NCBI GenBank assembly: GCA_000310025.1
Contig: FN647684.1
Coordinates: forward strand, 285,212-320,448
Source of the DNA: Ectocarpus siliculosus
Taxonomy: Eukaryota; Sar; Phaeophyceae; Ectocarpales; Ectocarpaceae
Reading direction: 5' to 3'
Length of the DNA stretch: 35,237 nucleotides
The notes beneath the pieces were generated by a model. That model did not search any database. It was not told the DNA's origin and saw nothing but the letters and a program-made list of their open reading frames with translations. Positions within the stretch are counted from its first letter, which is position 1, and the number at the start of each line of letters is the position of its first letter. A program made the position numbers and the translations under genes. This document shows positions 9,986 through 21,128 of this stretch, piece by piece.

Positions 9986-10052
9986 GACGTGGCTTCCGTA
10001 TGAAAAGTGTCTCCACGTGTTTTGGGGACACTTTTCATACGGAAGCCAAGTC
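9986..10052. repeat. Near-perfect 29-bp hairpin
   Basis: Arms 9986-10014 and 10024-10052 are reverse complements at 27 of 29 positions, with a 9-nt loop (10015-10023). The core GGCTTCCGTATGAAAAGTGT pairs perfectly. The size and tight loop resemble a small-RNA precursor or a very recent fold-back. There is no direct evidence of transcription. Confidence 0.9.
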
Positions 10053-10074
10053 ACCCTTTTTGTCTGGCAATAAT

Positions 10075-10106
10075 CTAAGGAGCTAAGGAGCTAAGGAGGT
10101 AAGGAG
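10075..10106. repeat. 8-bp tandem repeat CTAAGGAG x4
   Basis: Three perfect units start at 10075, 10083 and 10091, and a one-mismatch fourth (GTAAGGAG) at 10099. They lie 22 bp downstream of the hairpin. Confidence 0.9.
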
Positions 10107-10107
10107 C

Positions 10108-10344
10108 TCAGATGTTTTTGAGGGACCGTGGCCCCTCGACCAATGTGGGGCATTTTTTTTGCGGAGGGACTGGGTGAGTGACTGGGTACAGCTGTACTGC
10201 TGTATACTGTAGGAGGGTTAACAAGTCATCAAGAAGGGCACTCGACCTGTCTATCGTCACCTCAGAACCCTGTCCCTGTGACATCTCACCCTGAGATCCC
10301 TCATCTCCCTCTAAGCCCTCCACCCGAGGCACTCCAGCCGCCAC
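10108..10344 (-). pseudogene. Gag-like remnant resembling the 6747-7010 fragment
   Basis: The minus-strand frame has GDEGSQGEMSQGQGSE followed by LLDDLLTLLQYTAV. The fragment at 6747-7010 has EGQEGSQGESQYSGG followed by DDLARMLYTAM. The shared acidic Gly/Ser/Gln block followed by a DDL-Leu-YTA helix suggests a second remnant of the same retroelement family. The match is short, so the call is tentative. Confidence 0.35.
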
Positions 10345-10910
10345 CAGCCTGTTCAGACTCGCGACCTTGTTGTGCTGCTACTTGCGCCCTCTCGCACTTC
10401 GTCGCCACCCACCCACACACACACGCACATTCCGAGCAGCTACGTGTCGTTTGATTTTTGCTACCCCGTGGTGCACCTTGATGAGCTCTTTTCTCATAAT
10501 ACATAATACATAGTCGAGGGTAGACGTGCGGGGTTGCAAGTTTAAAAGGACGTCTCTGGTCTTGCTGCGTCTTGTCTGTTGCGTTTTGGTGTTCTGGTTC
10601 TTGCGTGAAAGCGGTTCGTACTGTCGGAAGGGGCGGAACGAACTTTCAACCGGCACAAGAACCCGTGTGCATCAAATCTAGAACCGATACACAGGAGTTG
10701 ACAGCTCGACAGCTGTAGACTGTAGACCAGTAGACGGCTACAGCAGTGCTACACAGTAGACCGGTAGACAAACAAAAGAGGTCTGCATACATGAATAAGA
10801 AGGAACGACACCAATCTGTGACCTACAGTAATAGTACCAGGAGAAATGGCGTGCTTGAAATCCTTGTACAATGGAGCAAGCCTCTGTAGAGAATCCAGAG
10901 GATCCTCGCC

Positions 10911-11196
10911 CATAGAGTACCTCCATTTCGTACCGGATTCTGGCGGGAATAGACCAGGCACAGGGGATGCCACTCGTGAAATTTCACCGTAATACCGGAT
11001 CTTCCCAATTCGAGAGGTTGAGACAGAGCAGAGAGTACACACCACACAAGGACGCATAAAACCTTGCTGACTGCACCACAGCCGGCGCGCTCAGAGCGAG
11101 GAGTATAGTTTGCCTGGCCGTACTAGCCTTCGTTACACAACGCTCCAAGCCTTAAACGGAATTCTGAAGCAGGAACGGGCACGGACTATAGATGGG
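10911..11196 (-). repeat. Inverted repeat, left arm (coding-like)
   Basis: This arm is the reverse complement of 12702-12985 with scattered substitutions and small indels. On the minus strand it encodes CVVCTLCSVSTSRIGKIR and then GEISR and PPESGTKWRYS. The other arm encodes nearly the same peptide on the plus strand. Conservation at peptide level suggests a formerly coding repeat. A minus-strand frame continues to 10749 with protein-like sequence, so the repeated unit may be part of a longer element on this side. Confidence 0.85.
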
Positions 11197-12701
11197 CAAT
11201 ATCGCGGGTAAATGCGGGTGGAAAAGTTGTCCAACTTGCATTCAAACAAGCCTATGAAAAGGGAACGGTTAGGTGCTTCAACGTACAACTGTGGCTGCAA
11301 TACTCAACGTCTCGAGATAATTATGTGTTCCGAACAACCATAGGCAATAGCTCGCTGTCGGGCTATGGCGTGACCCGTGGCCCGCAGGAGCTGGTTTTAG
11401 GGTTTCTCTGTCGAAATCAAGTCGGTTATCCGGTAAAAACAAAGCATACCAATGAAAGAAGCGAGAAGGGAAGGCAGTACAATCGATTTCTTTCCTCTTG
11501 GGTCAAGAATCAAGCCAAGTACTTCTAGGCTGTCACCTGTGTTCACTCTCTGTCCGTGGCAACATCGGGTTTCTTGGTCACTTCGCTTAATCCCGAACCT
11601 AGCTTGCTTGTGAAACGAGCGAACCCAAAACCATGAGAAGGGCTTTGCTTTCTCGTGTCCAACGGAATAGCAAGCACCAATGGACCGGATCTTCGATGTA
11701 GTACGTCAAACAGCCGCAAAGGGCACCACAGCACGCCAGCTGCTGCAGCACTCGCAAACATAGTTAGCTCGCGTGTGTAGCGACACGTGCAGCGACGCGA
11801 TGAACGCACAGGTCCATGCTACACGGTGTGGTCAACAATTTTCCGATCGGTTACTCGTGTCTCGCCAAAAAGATGAGTGAAAAGTTTGCCGTCGCTTTGG
11901 TTCACCGCCAATTCAAAGAAAGGAGAATTTATCCTTGTTTTTCTATGTGGAACAACTCTCCGACATTTTTTGAGTGAGAGCAAACGGTAGCGTGCTTTGG
12001 CCTCATAGGGTACAAATGATGGCAGAACCTTGAAGGCTTCCACCCTTACTCATTGAACTCAGCCTGGGTGAGCTTACTCTCACTCACGTTAGACATATCG
12101 CGAGAATTTATCAATCAAAACGACAAGGTTGTCACCGAGCAAGCCGAGACCGCAAGACGGCGAGAAAGGACCAACAACTTGTTCGAGAAAAAAACAATAT
12201 TTCGGAAATACGGTTGTACACAGCACATGGTCTCTCATCCCACTCTCGTGCTGGCCTGCAGTTGTAGATGCAGAAGGAAACGTAGCAATAAGTTGAACAG
12301 ACAAGCAATCTGTAGGTCACCCACGGAAAACACTATTAGAGGTCAAAGCCCCGAAGGTGTTACCTTCATCCATGACCTGTGAGGGCAGAGGTTGCGTGGC
12401 ATCCCCTTTACGACCATGCTGGTGAATATTGCTGTGTACAGGCAATCATATCTCTTTTTGTATTAAAATAGACACGAAAGCAAGCCTGACCATGGACCCA
12501 TACGCTGTTGCCTACCACGTATCAATGGCCTGAGGCTATAGGGCAACCTCTGGTAGTCACCCTACCGTGAGAATTGCGGCTGCAGTCGTTGATATACGCT
12601 TTCAGGAGTGGCGCGTGCGTTTTCGTTTTTCTTTTTGCTTGTCTGCAGGCAACTTGGCGGCTTTTCCTGGTTCTTTTTCAGCGATATTTCTCAGAGAGGG
12701 A
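11197..12701. other. Interior between inverted repeats, no recognised gene
   Basis: The 1.5 kb between the two arms carries only short frames. The plus-strand frame 11325-11528 (67 residues) and minus-strand frame 11819-12043 (74 residues) are the least noise-like, but neither is recognised. No transposase signature is visible. Confidence 0.4.
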
Positions 12702-12985
12702 GCCATCTACATTCCGTGCTCGTTCCTGCTTCAGAATACCGTTTTAATGCTTGGAGCTTTGTGTAACGAAGGCTAGTACGGCCAGGCAAACTATACTCCT
12801 CGCTCTGAGCGCGCCGGCTGGTGCAGTCAGCAACAGTTTCGCGTGCTTGTGTGGTGTGTACTCTCTGCTCTGTCTCAACCCCTCGAATTGGGAAGATCCG
12901 GTCCATTGGTGAAATTTCACGCAGTGGCATCCCCTGTGCCTGGTCTATTCCCCCAGAATCCAGCACGAAATGGAGGTACTCTATA
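12702..12985 (+). repeat. Inverted repeat, right arm (coding-like)
   Basis: This is the partner of 10911-11196 in inverted orientation. The plus strand encodes CVVCTLCSVSTPRIGKIR, then GEISR and PPESSTKWRYS. The arm ends at CTCTATA; the sequence beyond 12985 does not match the left side. Confidence 0.85.
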
Positions 12986-13106
12986 GCAACTACACTGTAC
13001 AAATAGCTGCACTCACGGCCATTTTTGCTGTCCTCCAGCTACTGCTGTTAGACTACACACAACGAACCGTGTGGGCAAAACTGAACAGCATTTCGCATAG
13101 TCGGTC

Positions 13107-13413
13107 ACCCCGGTGGTCTAGTTGGTATCCTCGAAACCTTCTAGAGGTCAGGTGGGTTCGAATCCCGGCGTAAGTGAGCTTTTCTTGCACAGTGAGTTTG
13201 TCTCTCGCTTCCGCTCCTGGCCTAGTGGATAGCGATAGTTCGTGTGTACACAGAGGGAAGAGAGTGCTGAACTCTTCTCGCATTAAAAATCGAAGGCAAA
13301 GTACCGCAGGAGGGGAGGGCAGAGAGAGGGGCTCCCTGTGTGACCACGGGTTGGAGTAACCGGCACTGGTGCTGTTAGCGCTGATTTGAAGTGAAGACAA
13401 AAAAAACAAAAAT
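13107..13413 (+). mobile_element. tRNA-derived SINE, copy 1
   Basis: The head carries an A box (GGTGGTCTAGTTGGTA) and a B box (GGGTTCGAATCCC), the internal RNA polymerase III promoter of tRNAs. The acceptor arms do not pair and a body of about 240 bp follows, so this is not a functional tRNA gene. The body contains a second A-box-like motif (TGGCCTAGTGGATAG) near 13222-13236. The element ends in an A-rich tail (13398-13413). The copy at 23691-23977 is highly similar over its whole length. Confidence 0.85.
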
Positions 13414-16190
13414 AGTATGCTGCTGCAACATTGATAAGTATGTGACTCATGCCTGTTTACGCTATCCTGTACGTCGTCGAACGTTGTATAGTTTCGGCAT
13501 TGCTGTATGTAGGCCGACCGTGACGTAACTTCGTATTCTCGTTTGGAGGACACAACATCAGAACCTCAAGTCTGGTTGGTGAGTACCTGCTGCAGACGGG
13601 ACGATGCACGCATGTTTTCGTATTTTCTGAACAAACGAACATGATGATGGCAGGCTGGTGTTAGATTAGTGCCAGGCATGATGAGGACTACTGTATGTAG
13701 ACTTATGAAGATAAGACACCCCCAAGTTCCCTACGTGTGTGTGTGTTGTGGATTCTGCTTATTGCCGCTACGCCGCGAACGAGGGAGAACGACGCCTGAT
13801 CTGCGAGTGAGTACGGAAACGCTCGTGTTCGTAAACTCGCGAAACGGAACACGTGCTTATTCTTCCGACGAAACTAACGAAGGTCTAGAATATACAGTAC
13901 TCTCGCACCCAACCCCACCCCATTTCAGTTCGCTCTTGTACTCGTCAAGCCTCGACCGAACAATCGTCAGCAGCGTTCTCTCCGGGCACGCAGTGAGGAA
14001 GACCACGACTCCATTATCCCACCCTTGTGACATTCCGCTTGCACACATTGCCAAAGCCCTTGTAGTGCTTGACGAAAGCGTCTCGGGCTGCAGGCAGGAC
14101 GGTCTCACAAAGCGAGGGCTTTCGGCGGGCACACGCACATCATTAGCCGTTCAAACACGAAGCTTGCTTGCGGGCATACGTCAAACAGCCGGTCGGTATG
14201 TTGGGACACGAGTACTTCTTCTTCGCCGATTGTTGCCTCTGGTGTTGCAAAACCTGTGACATAAGAGCAACAATCACACAGTATAAACTCGAGGTTTATT
14301 GTTTTCTTTCGAATTGCGTTTATTAATATTTTTCTAAAGCCCGAGGGAAGAGAGAGATACCAAACTGGCAGAGAGCACGTTTCCCGCAGACACGTTTCTG
14401 CGGCCTTTTTATCGTGCCTCTGCCTCTCTCCCAATAAATACTGTCTCTCTCTTCCTCCAAACAGCAACTGAGGGTGCTCTCTCCTGCGGTGGAGGGAACC
14501 AAACTTACTGCACACAGTAGTCTCAGATGACCAAGTCCCCAAAATGGTACCCTACCATTTTCTTCGCCAACATCGAGGTCATCATGACACTACTCGTGCA
14601 GTGGGATTAGCTCCTGTTATTGCCTACCTACCGCACACCGTGCTTTCCCCCGATTGCCTCCCGACTCGCTACGTCGTACCGAACGGGACACCACTTGCGA
14701 GTCCTCTACTGTGGGCGGCTCCTACACATTCCTCTGAGTCCGTCTTCCCGCACTCTGGGATACTCGTTCCAATTTTTTTGTTGTTGCCCCCAACCGCCAT
14801 ATACAGCCAATTCCCAAATCCTTAGCTAAATGGTGCAGCGGGCATTAGCTTCTGGGATCCACCCCTATTTCTTAACTATTTGCCTCGAAGCTCCGCGGGC
14901 TTGGTCATTCTTCAGAACTTGCACTGCACAACCTTTATTTAAGACACGATGTTAGCGGCGCGTCATCGGGCAACGTTGCACAACATGACAACGACGCCAC
15001 CACCAGAGCAACCGCTCCGCCGTCTGCTCTTTATCCCGATCATGGGTCGTTAACCTCATCCCGATTCTTGGATCGCCTGCTGCGACGTACGAGGAGAACC
15101 CCGACCACGCCGGCGTGACGACGGCAGGAATAATCGGCACCCGGCGGTGATACGGATGGCTTCCTGCACACCGCCGCCGCATCGACCAGTTGCCCCGCTC
15201 CGCGATTGAGGACCCGACGAGGTCGTCCATCATGTCTGAGTTCGCTTGTGTCTTAAATCTCGCTGCAGCCCTTATTGCAATGCCGTCGGGCCGCCCTCAT
15301 TCGGCCGTGTGTTTCAACTCACTCAGCTCTCGGCGACCCCTTCGAGAGCGGTCCTTTTGATTCCACCGCCACCCCTGGGCCGCGGTCTGCGGTCCGCGGA
15401 GAAGACCGTGCACGGCACGGGCGCCTTGCTGCTCCCCGAGCGGGCGTGAGCCCTGGCTCCCATGAAGACGGTCGCGGCGTGGTCGCGGCGTGGGGCACCC
15501 GGCGGACATATCCGCCGTCACGGCTTCTGAAAGGGAACACCTGGTGTTGCCGGCCGCCATCCCCGCACACCGGTCCGCCCGCGTCCTGCCGCCCTGCCTA
15601 GGCGTGAGCTCGATTCAATCGCCATCTGCGAGTGTGCAAGCGCTCCCTTCCACAACAAGCAACAGAAACAAAACGAAACCGAGTTGATGCGTTTCGTCCA
15701 CGCGAATTGCGGAAAAATTGGCATTAAAGTATTTCGTGCGTACATCACACGAATGCCGACTCTGTGGTAAATGTGGGAAGTGCTGTTGAAATAAGCCCCC
15801 CCAAACCAGGCCGCCCAAAACACGATTGATGTGTTTCGCCCCGGCACATACCGATTACATATCCTCTGCACGATATACTTGACCAACCGCGTAATCGCAC
15901 AAAGTCGGCGGCCGCAGGAACGGCACTGCTGTACCAAACAGGCGGCCCTACCACAGAACCAACAACAAATGTTGGTTGTTTTGTCCTGGCGGATACTAAC
16001 AAATTCAACCATGTTCATCATTCTACTGGATAGTGAGAATCGCTCGAATGCGACAACCGCGGGAAGCACTGTTGTTGCTAGGAACACGTGCACACCCACG
16101 GCCACTATTCACGACTGATGTGTTTGGTTGTCGGCATAATATATCCGCGTGAATCGCCCACTGCGGCAACCCTGGTAGCACTGTTCAAAA
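13414..16190. other. Long stretch without recognisable gene
   Basis: The largest frame (13669-14259, plus) is Ser/Thr/Leu-rich with no recognised domain and is matched by a frame on the other strand, so it is probably chance. 14940-15600 is GC-rich with no identifiable gene. From 15680 a degenerate motif (GATTGATGTGTTTCG-type) recurs about every 140-150 bp upstream of the transposase gene. Confidence 0.4.
15683..16190. repeat. Degenerate ~140-bp repeat upstream of piggyBac gene
   Basis: The motif G(A/T)(C/T)TGATG(C/T)GTTT(C/G)G occurs at 15683, 15824 and 16113. Between occurrences a GGCACTGTTG-like motif recurs (about 15778, 15924, 16065 and 16177). A related GGTTGATGTGTTTAG occurs at 27939. 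The units are strongly diverged, so boundaries are approximate. Confidence 0.5.
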
Positions 16191-16374
16191 CCAAGCATGG
16201 GACCTCTCCCCCGCGGCAGCAACAGCAGTAGCAGCCGCAGCCGGAAGGAGGGGGGAAAGGCTGGAGCGAGAAAGAAAAGAGAAGGGGAAGATCGGGCCGA
16301 AGGTCGTGGTGAAGCGACCTACCGCGGGGCAGACAGCGGAGAACAAGAAGCTCAAGGCCAGGGACGCATCAGGG

Positions 16375-16490
16375 AAGCACAAGGCCGGGGTTGCGCCAGG
16401 GAAGAAGCGCAAGGCGGTGGTTGCGCCGGGGAAACGGAAAGCGGGGGTTGCGCCAGGGAAGCGCAAGGCGGGGGTTGCACCAGGGGAGGG
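16375..16490 (+). repeat. 27-bp coding minisatellite, GVAPGKRKA repeats
   Basis: In the exon 1 frame four 9-residue units with consensus GVAPGKRKA follow one another (the first has an extra Lys, one reads VVAPG). The basic, Pro-Gly-containing units resemble linker-histone-like or nuclear-localising tails. They belong to the transposase N-terminal extension. Confidence 0.8.
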
Positions 16491-17497
16491 GAGAGGTGCC
16501 GAAAGAAAAGGCAAGACTACACCGACCGGTGGGAGGAAATCCTCGAAGGCCAACGGCAAAGACGACAATGCCAACTATGATTCCGACGGCAGCATCGGGG
16601 GGGGGGAACGTAGACCACAAGCAAACCCGGGCGCCTTCGCTACCATGTCGCAGAACCGGAAGAAGCTGGTCACGGCCATGAAGAAGATTCCGGAGGGGGG
16701 TTACAAGCGGGCGTTCTGGCTTACCAACAAGAGGAGCGCGCTGGGTATGAAGGTACGTTTGTGTTCGGGTAGGCTCTTCTGTTGGCATTGTCCGCTCGAA
16801 CAGGCGGATCAAAGAGAAGACGATAGAGATGATGGCAGTGTGAAGTTGAGAGTCAAAAAATGAGTGCGCATCGCTAAATACTACTTCGACAGTTGTTTTT
16901 TGTTTGTTTTCGCTTGGGATACCGAATAGCGAGTACCCTACCCACAATGAACAAACGCGTACCAAGGTATGCACTTCCGTTCGGCTCGTATGGTCGCTTG
17001 CCTCGAAGAAATATTATCTTTACGCGTTAGTTAATTGACACCTCCCTGGTTGCTTGCATGATCGTTAGCATTGTTGAGGTTGACGCCTCCGTACCAGGCT
17101 GCTGTTGTTCAGCACGGGTGTGGTTTACATTGTTAGCAGCGGGCGACGAACGTTTGAGTTCAGAGGGAGTATGTAAATGCACGTGCGTGATCTGCCCACC
17201 CTGCCTGCCTATGTTGTTACCCCTCGCTCCTTGGTTTCGTCGGTGTTGGTGACACCGTAGCGTCGTGCGTCATTATTTTTTTGCGCATTGGACACAACAC
17301 TCCGGGGGGTAAATTGACACACCTGCCACGTTGAATCCGCTGTCGACGCTGTTTGTCAATGACGTATTCAACACAGCTCAAGAAGATCGCCGACGAGGAG
17401 AAGGCGAGGCTCAAGAAGGCGGAGGAGAGAAAAAAACAAAACAGCATCGACCGCGCAAGGAGGTGGAGGAGGAGGAGCGGCGGGAGAGGGAGGAGCT

Positions 17498-17500
<3 letters not shown>

Positions 17501-17531
<31 letters not shown>

Positions 17532-17560
17532 GAGGACGAGGACGAGGAGGACGAGGAGGT
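17501..17560 (+). repeat. (CAG)n polyglutamine and acidic tract in transposase exon 2
   Basis: Nine glutamine codons, almost all CAG, are followed by a Glu/Asp run (EEDEDEEDEE). Upstream is a Glu/Arg-rich coiled-coil-like stretch (EVEEEERREREELE). The reading frame is supported because it runs into the piggyBac domain. Confidence 0.9.
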
Positions 17561-20440
17561 CGTGTGGACGGACCGTGGCATTCCTGACTTTGCGGGGACA
17601 GACGACCACAAGAAAATAACCCAGCGGGAGACGGTCAGCGCTGCCTCGCTGTCGGCGTCCGCGCGCGAGAAACTGCCCTCTCTCGATACGTTCATAGACA
17701 GCCTCGACGAGTCCGGCAAGTTCCCGCTACGTGGGTTGATGATGACGTGCTTCGACATGATGTTCCCGGACGAGGCGGTTGATATTTTTGTTGACAAGGT
17801 GAGCATTGGTTTTTTTCATCCAGTCGCATTCCTTCTTTTGTTGTCTAAAAGCAATTGGACGGGGAGGGGTTTGCACCCAAGTTAGAACCGTCGAACCGTC
17901 TCGAGGAACTGCTGGAACATCTGATGCGTCGGAGTAGAGTAGGTCGGCGGGTGTTTTTTTTTTGTTCAAACATGTGCTCGTTGCTGGTGATTACGCTGTA
18001 TTATGTGGTCTGCTGGCCTTAGTAGCTTGGTCACACTGCCCGAAAGTAGATCCAATCGTATCATATATGCAAGCACGCAGGTATGCCGGTGGTGACGCAC
18101 ACATCGAACGAGTGAAGAGCTCCAGTCAGTGTTGTGTATCATGCTTGCGGTTTGCAAGAGACGATGGAAGCTCGCGTTAGGACTACCTTACCAAATCAGC
18201 TCCCCACCTCCCACGCGGGGCCCCCATTGAATAGTGGTACATACACCTTCGCAAAAAAACAAAATGTTGAAAATGGGTATCTACTACGTAGGTGTGCAAC
18301 AAAATATTTTGTTGTGCGCCCTTTCAATGTTGTTGACGTTCTAAGACGCCCGCGGACAGAGTATGCAGATGAAGACAAGGTGAATTGGACATGTTGGTCT
18401 GCCACGGCTTGGGCCAGTGACAACACCTCCTCGTACATATTCGACGCGTCGGCGCGACCTCTAGTGCGAATACCATGCTGATCGTTTCGTTCCTTCGTCT
18501 TGTTGTCCCTGTCCTCTTCCGCGCGAAACGTAGTCTATTCGCAGACCAACAAGTACGTGAACCTTTGCACCACGCCACCACTCCCGGGAGCAAAGGACAC
18601 GTGGAAAGCGCATCAGGTGAAAAAGACGAGAACTCTCGGCATGGTCACGCTGCCCGAACCCGCATTCGAGCGGAAGCAAATCTACGGTATGCTTGGCATC
18701 ACGATCACGATGGGGCTCACGAAGAAAACGCGCATGAGGAAGCACTGGAGTAGGTCGCTACACGACGACTATCATTTAGTAAGGGAATGCATGTCGCGCG
18801 ACTTGTTCGAGCTGTTGTACTGCCGTTTCATCCACTGCTCGGACGGCAACGCTCCTCCTCGTTGGACGGGCGAGGACAAGACCCCGAACCCGGAGTTCGA
18901 TTCGAAGTCGAACATCAGGTTAGTTCAAATCCTCGTTGGACTTCAGGCCTTCTGACTGTGATTTGATTGACTATTTTGCAACAGCTGGTATGGTAGCAAG
19001 TCGTGGAGTTGTCGACGTCTCTATCCCTCCACTTCGAGTATTGGCAAGTTCTTCGAGCTGTGGTAGTGTGTTGGTGGGAAAAGAAGGAAATCTAGAGAGT
19101 CGGCGGGGCTTATACTCGCGGGTGACAGAGAAGTACAGGAGTCAAGTTTATGGGTTGGGGCTTAGGGTTAGAAATACTGAAAAGAAAGTTGGAGGCAAGC
19201 CGCACCACGACGCAAGAACCCTTGGGTGACCCTACGAGATGCCACTGCCCTGTCGCGGGCTGCCCTAGTAGCGAATAAGTTGAGATAGTTGTGGCGTCTA
19301 CAGAAGTACACTTGCCTTTCTTCCTGCACTTCTCCCTCTCTCCCGCACTCTCTCCCCCCTTTGTCTTTTTTGTCGTGAGAAACAAAATGCCGAAACGGAA
19401 CCTGGGCCTGGCAGACCGGCGAGTAACGTAGCTCCCAGACCCAAAAGGGTTCAGCATGTCGTGCAACAAAAAGTAGACGTCACTGTCCTCCGCCACCCGC
19501 CCCCCGCGTCGAATACTGAAGGCTGGCACAATCGTACGGTTGGGACTATGATAGCAACGGATTCGCTTGGTTAGTGTGTAATTCACAGGGTGTGCGTTCG
19601 CATGTCCATTGATGTCCCACACATTTGACACTATTGTAACCAACGCAATACCTCCCTGCAAATTTCTCTCTTTCATTTCTTGACGTCGCTTCACCGGCAG
19701 AGAGCTGGAAGACATCTTGAACAACGCATGGACGGAAGACATGGACTTCAACCAGTGGCTGTGCTACGACGAGCAGATGGTGAAGACCGTGTCGACCTTC
19801 GCGCACTACCTCATGAGACACAACCCCAAGAAGCCCATCACCCACGGTACGGGTTTCGTGTATGGTGTCGTATAGGCTATTCCTGGCGAGTCTGATCCTG
19901 TTTTTGTGCCGGACATCCATTGGGAGGACTCGGTGGACAGTTAGTTATAGTTTGTTGTTGTTGTTGTTGTTTCTCACATTTGCTCTATAGTCCACAAAAA
20001 TGTGGAGCCCGTGGTCGCAAAAACCCGGCACATGCGACGCCGCGGGGAAACAAAACAAAAACAGGCTACAAACCACTCGGAATAGTGTCGAGACCTCGTA
20101 TCATGTTCGGTTTTGAAGAATCTCATGTAGTGGAAATTTTGTTTTTTAGTTGACCCCGCCTCCCTTGCGTGGACAATGTATAACAAATACTTGGAAATTC
20201 CAAATTATCTGGGGAGAGATGAATGGTAGTGGTGTTCACCAATGAAGAAACGACACCGACATACACACGCTCAGCAGTAAACCTCGCACTCCATCGTCCA
20301 CACTCGCGACGTATCCATTCAGTGGCATTCAGATTGCGTGTTCGGTCCCGTGATGCCATTTTTAGCGGAACATTGCGGCATCCCGTCGGGGATGCATAGG
20401 TCTCAAGTACGACCTCTGCATCCGCTTGTTTTGTTTGTCT

Positions 20441-20457
20441 CGGGGGGGGGGGGGGGG
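20441..20457 (+). repeat. Poly(G) run in transposase intron 4
   Basis: About sixteen consecutive G residues. The exact length is likely unreliable in any sequencing method. Confidence 0.9.
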
Positions 20458-20927
20458 TGTACTCATAGTCGTGCATGCCGTAGTCGTTAGACCATTGACC
20501 TCGCATCCCTACAAAGCCGGGACGGAGCACGCCGGGTTCTCACCGGACCAGGCTCTCACATCACCAAGCGCGAAGCGCCGTGAGGTATTCGGCGAGTCGC
20601 ATGAAGGGTGAGCTTCATCCTGCTAAGGGTGTTCGGCATCTTGTGCTTACTTCCTTGCGTACGGATGACAGCTGCGTGTGACTTAATTTACTTTCTGGTG
20701 CTTTCACTTCCAGAGAAGTTATAAGCACGGCTGTGTAACTGCCTCGAGGATGCTTTACCATTTTAACACAACGTGGTGCGATCATCCCCCTTGCGCGGAG
20801 TGAGGCTTCTCAACCCCGCACAACATGATCTACTCGACCACCATTGTGGTCACCGCAAAAAAAAAAAACAGAGGTAAAAAAAAAAACTGTAACCTGGTTG
20901 CTGAGTTCACGAAGTGAATTGGCTTAT

Positions 20928-21128
20928 TTTTACAACGTCGTTGCCAAGCGACGAAACCCAATCCCGATGGCAAACACCGGGGGGGGGCGGTTTGTTTTAC
21001 AACGTCGTTGCCAAGCGACGAAAACTCAACCCCGATGGCAAACATCGGGGGGGGCGGCTTGTTTTACAACGTCGTTGCCAAGCGACGAAAACCCAACCCC
21101 GATGGCAAACATCAGGGGGGGGGGGAAA
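20928..21128 (+). repeat. 67-bp tandem repeat x3 with hairpins, in transposase intron 4
   Basis: Units start at 20928, 20995 and 21062 (TTTTACAACGTCGTTGCC). Each holds a potential stem CCCCGATG/CATCGGGG with a GCAAA loop; in unit 2 the stem is perfect (21030-21037 with 21043-21050), in units 1 and 3 it has mismatches. Each unit ends in a G run of seven to ten. A shorter CGTCG/CGACG inverted repeat precedes it in each unit. Confidence 0.95.

Noticed and set aside
9681-10073. 130-residue protein gene
   Set aside because: The frame runs through the 29-bp hairpin and has no recognisable features.
13107-13175. tRNA gene with A and B boxes
   Set aside because: The acceptor ends do not pair, the anticodon arm is irregular, and the same sequence with the same downstream body occurs at 23691-23977, so it is a SINE head.
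13669-14259. 196-residue protein gene
   Set aside because: Composition is low-complexity, the opposite strand is also open over much of it, and no domain, splice site or neighbour supports it.
14940-15600. rRNA gene fragment in the GC-rich stretch
   Set aside because: No conserved rRNA core sequence is recognisable; GC-richness alone is not evidence.
17331-17376. Start of the transposase at ORF position 17331
   Set aside because: The phase-matched acceptor at 17377 and the upstream basic exon explain the region better; the residues before 17377 are in a different frame from the Lys-rich start of exon 2.
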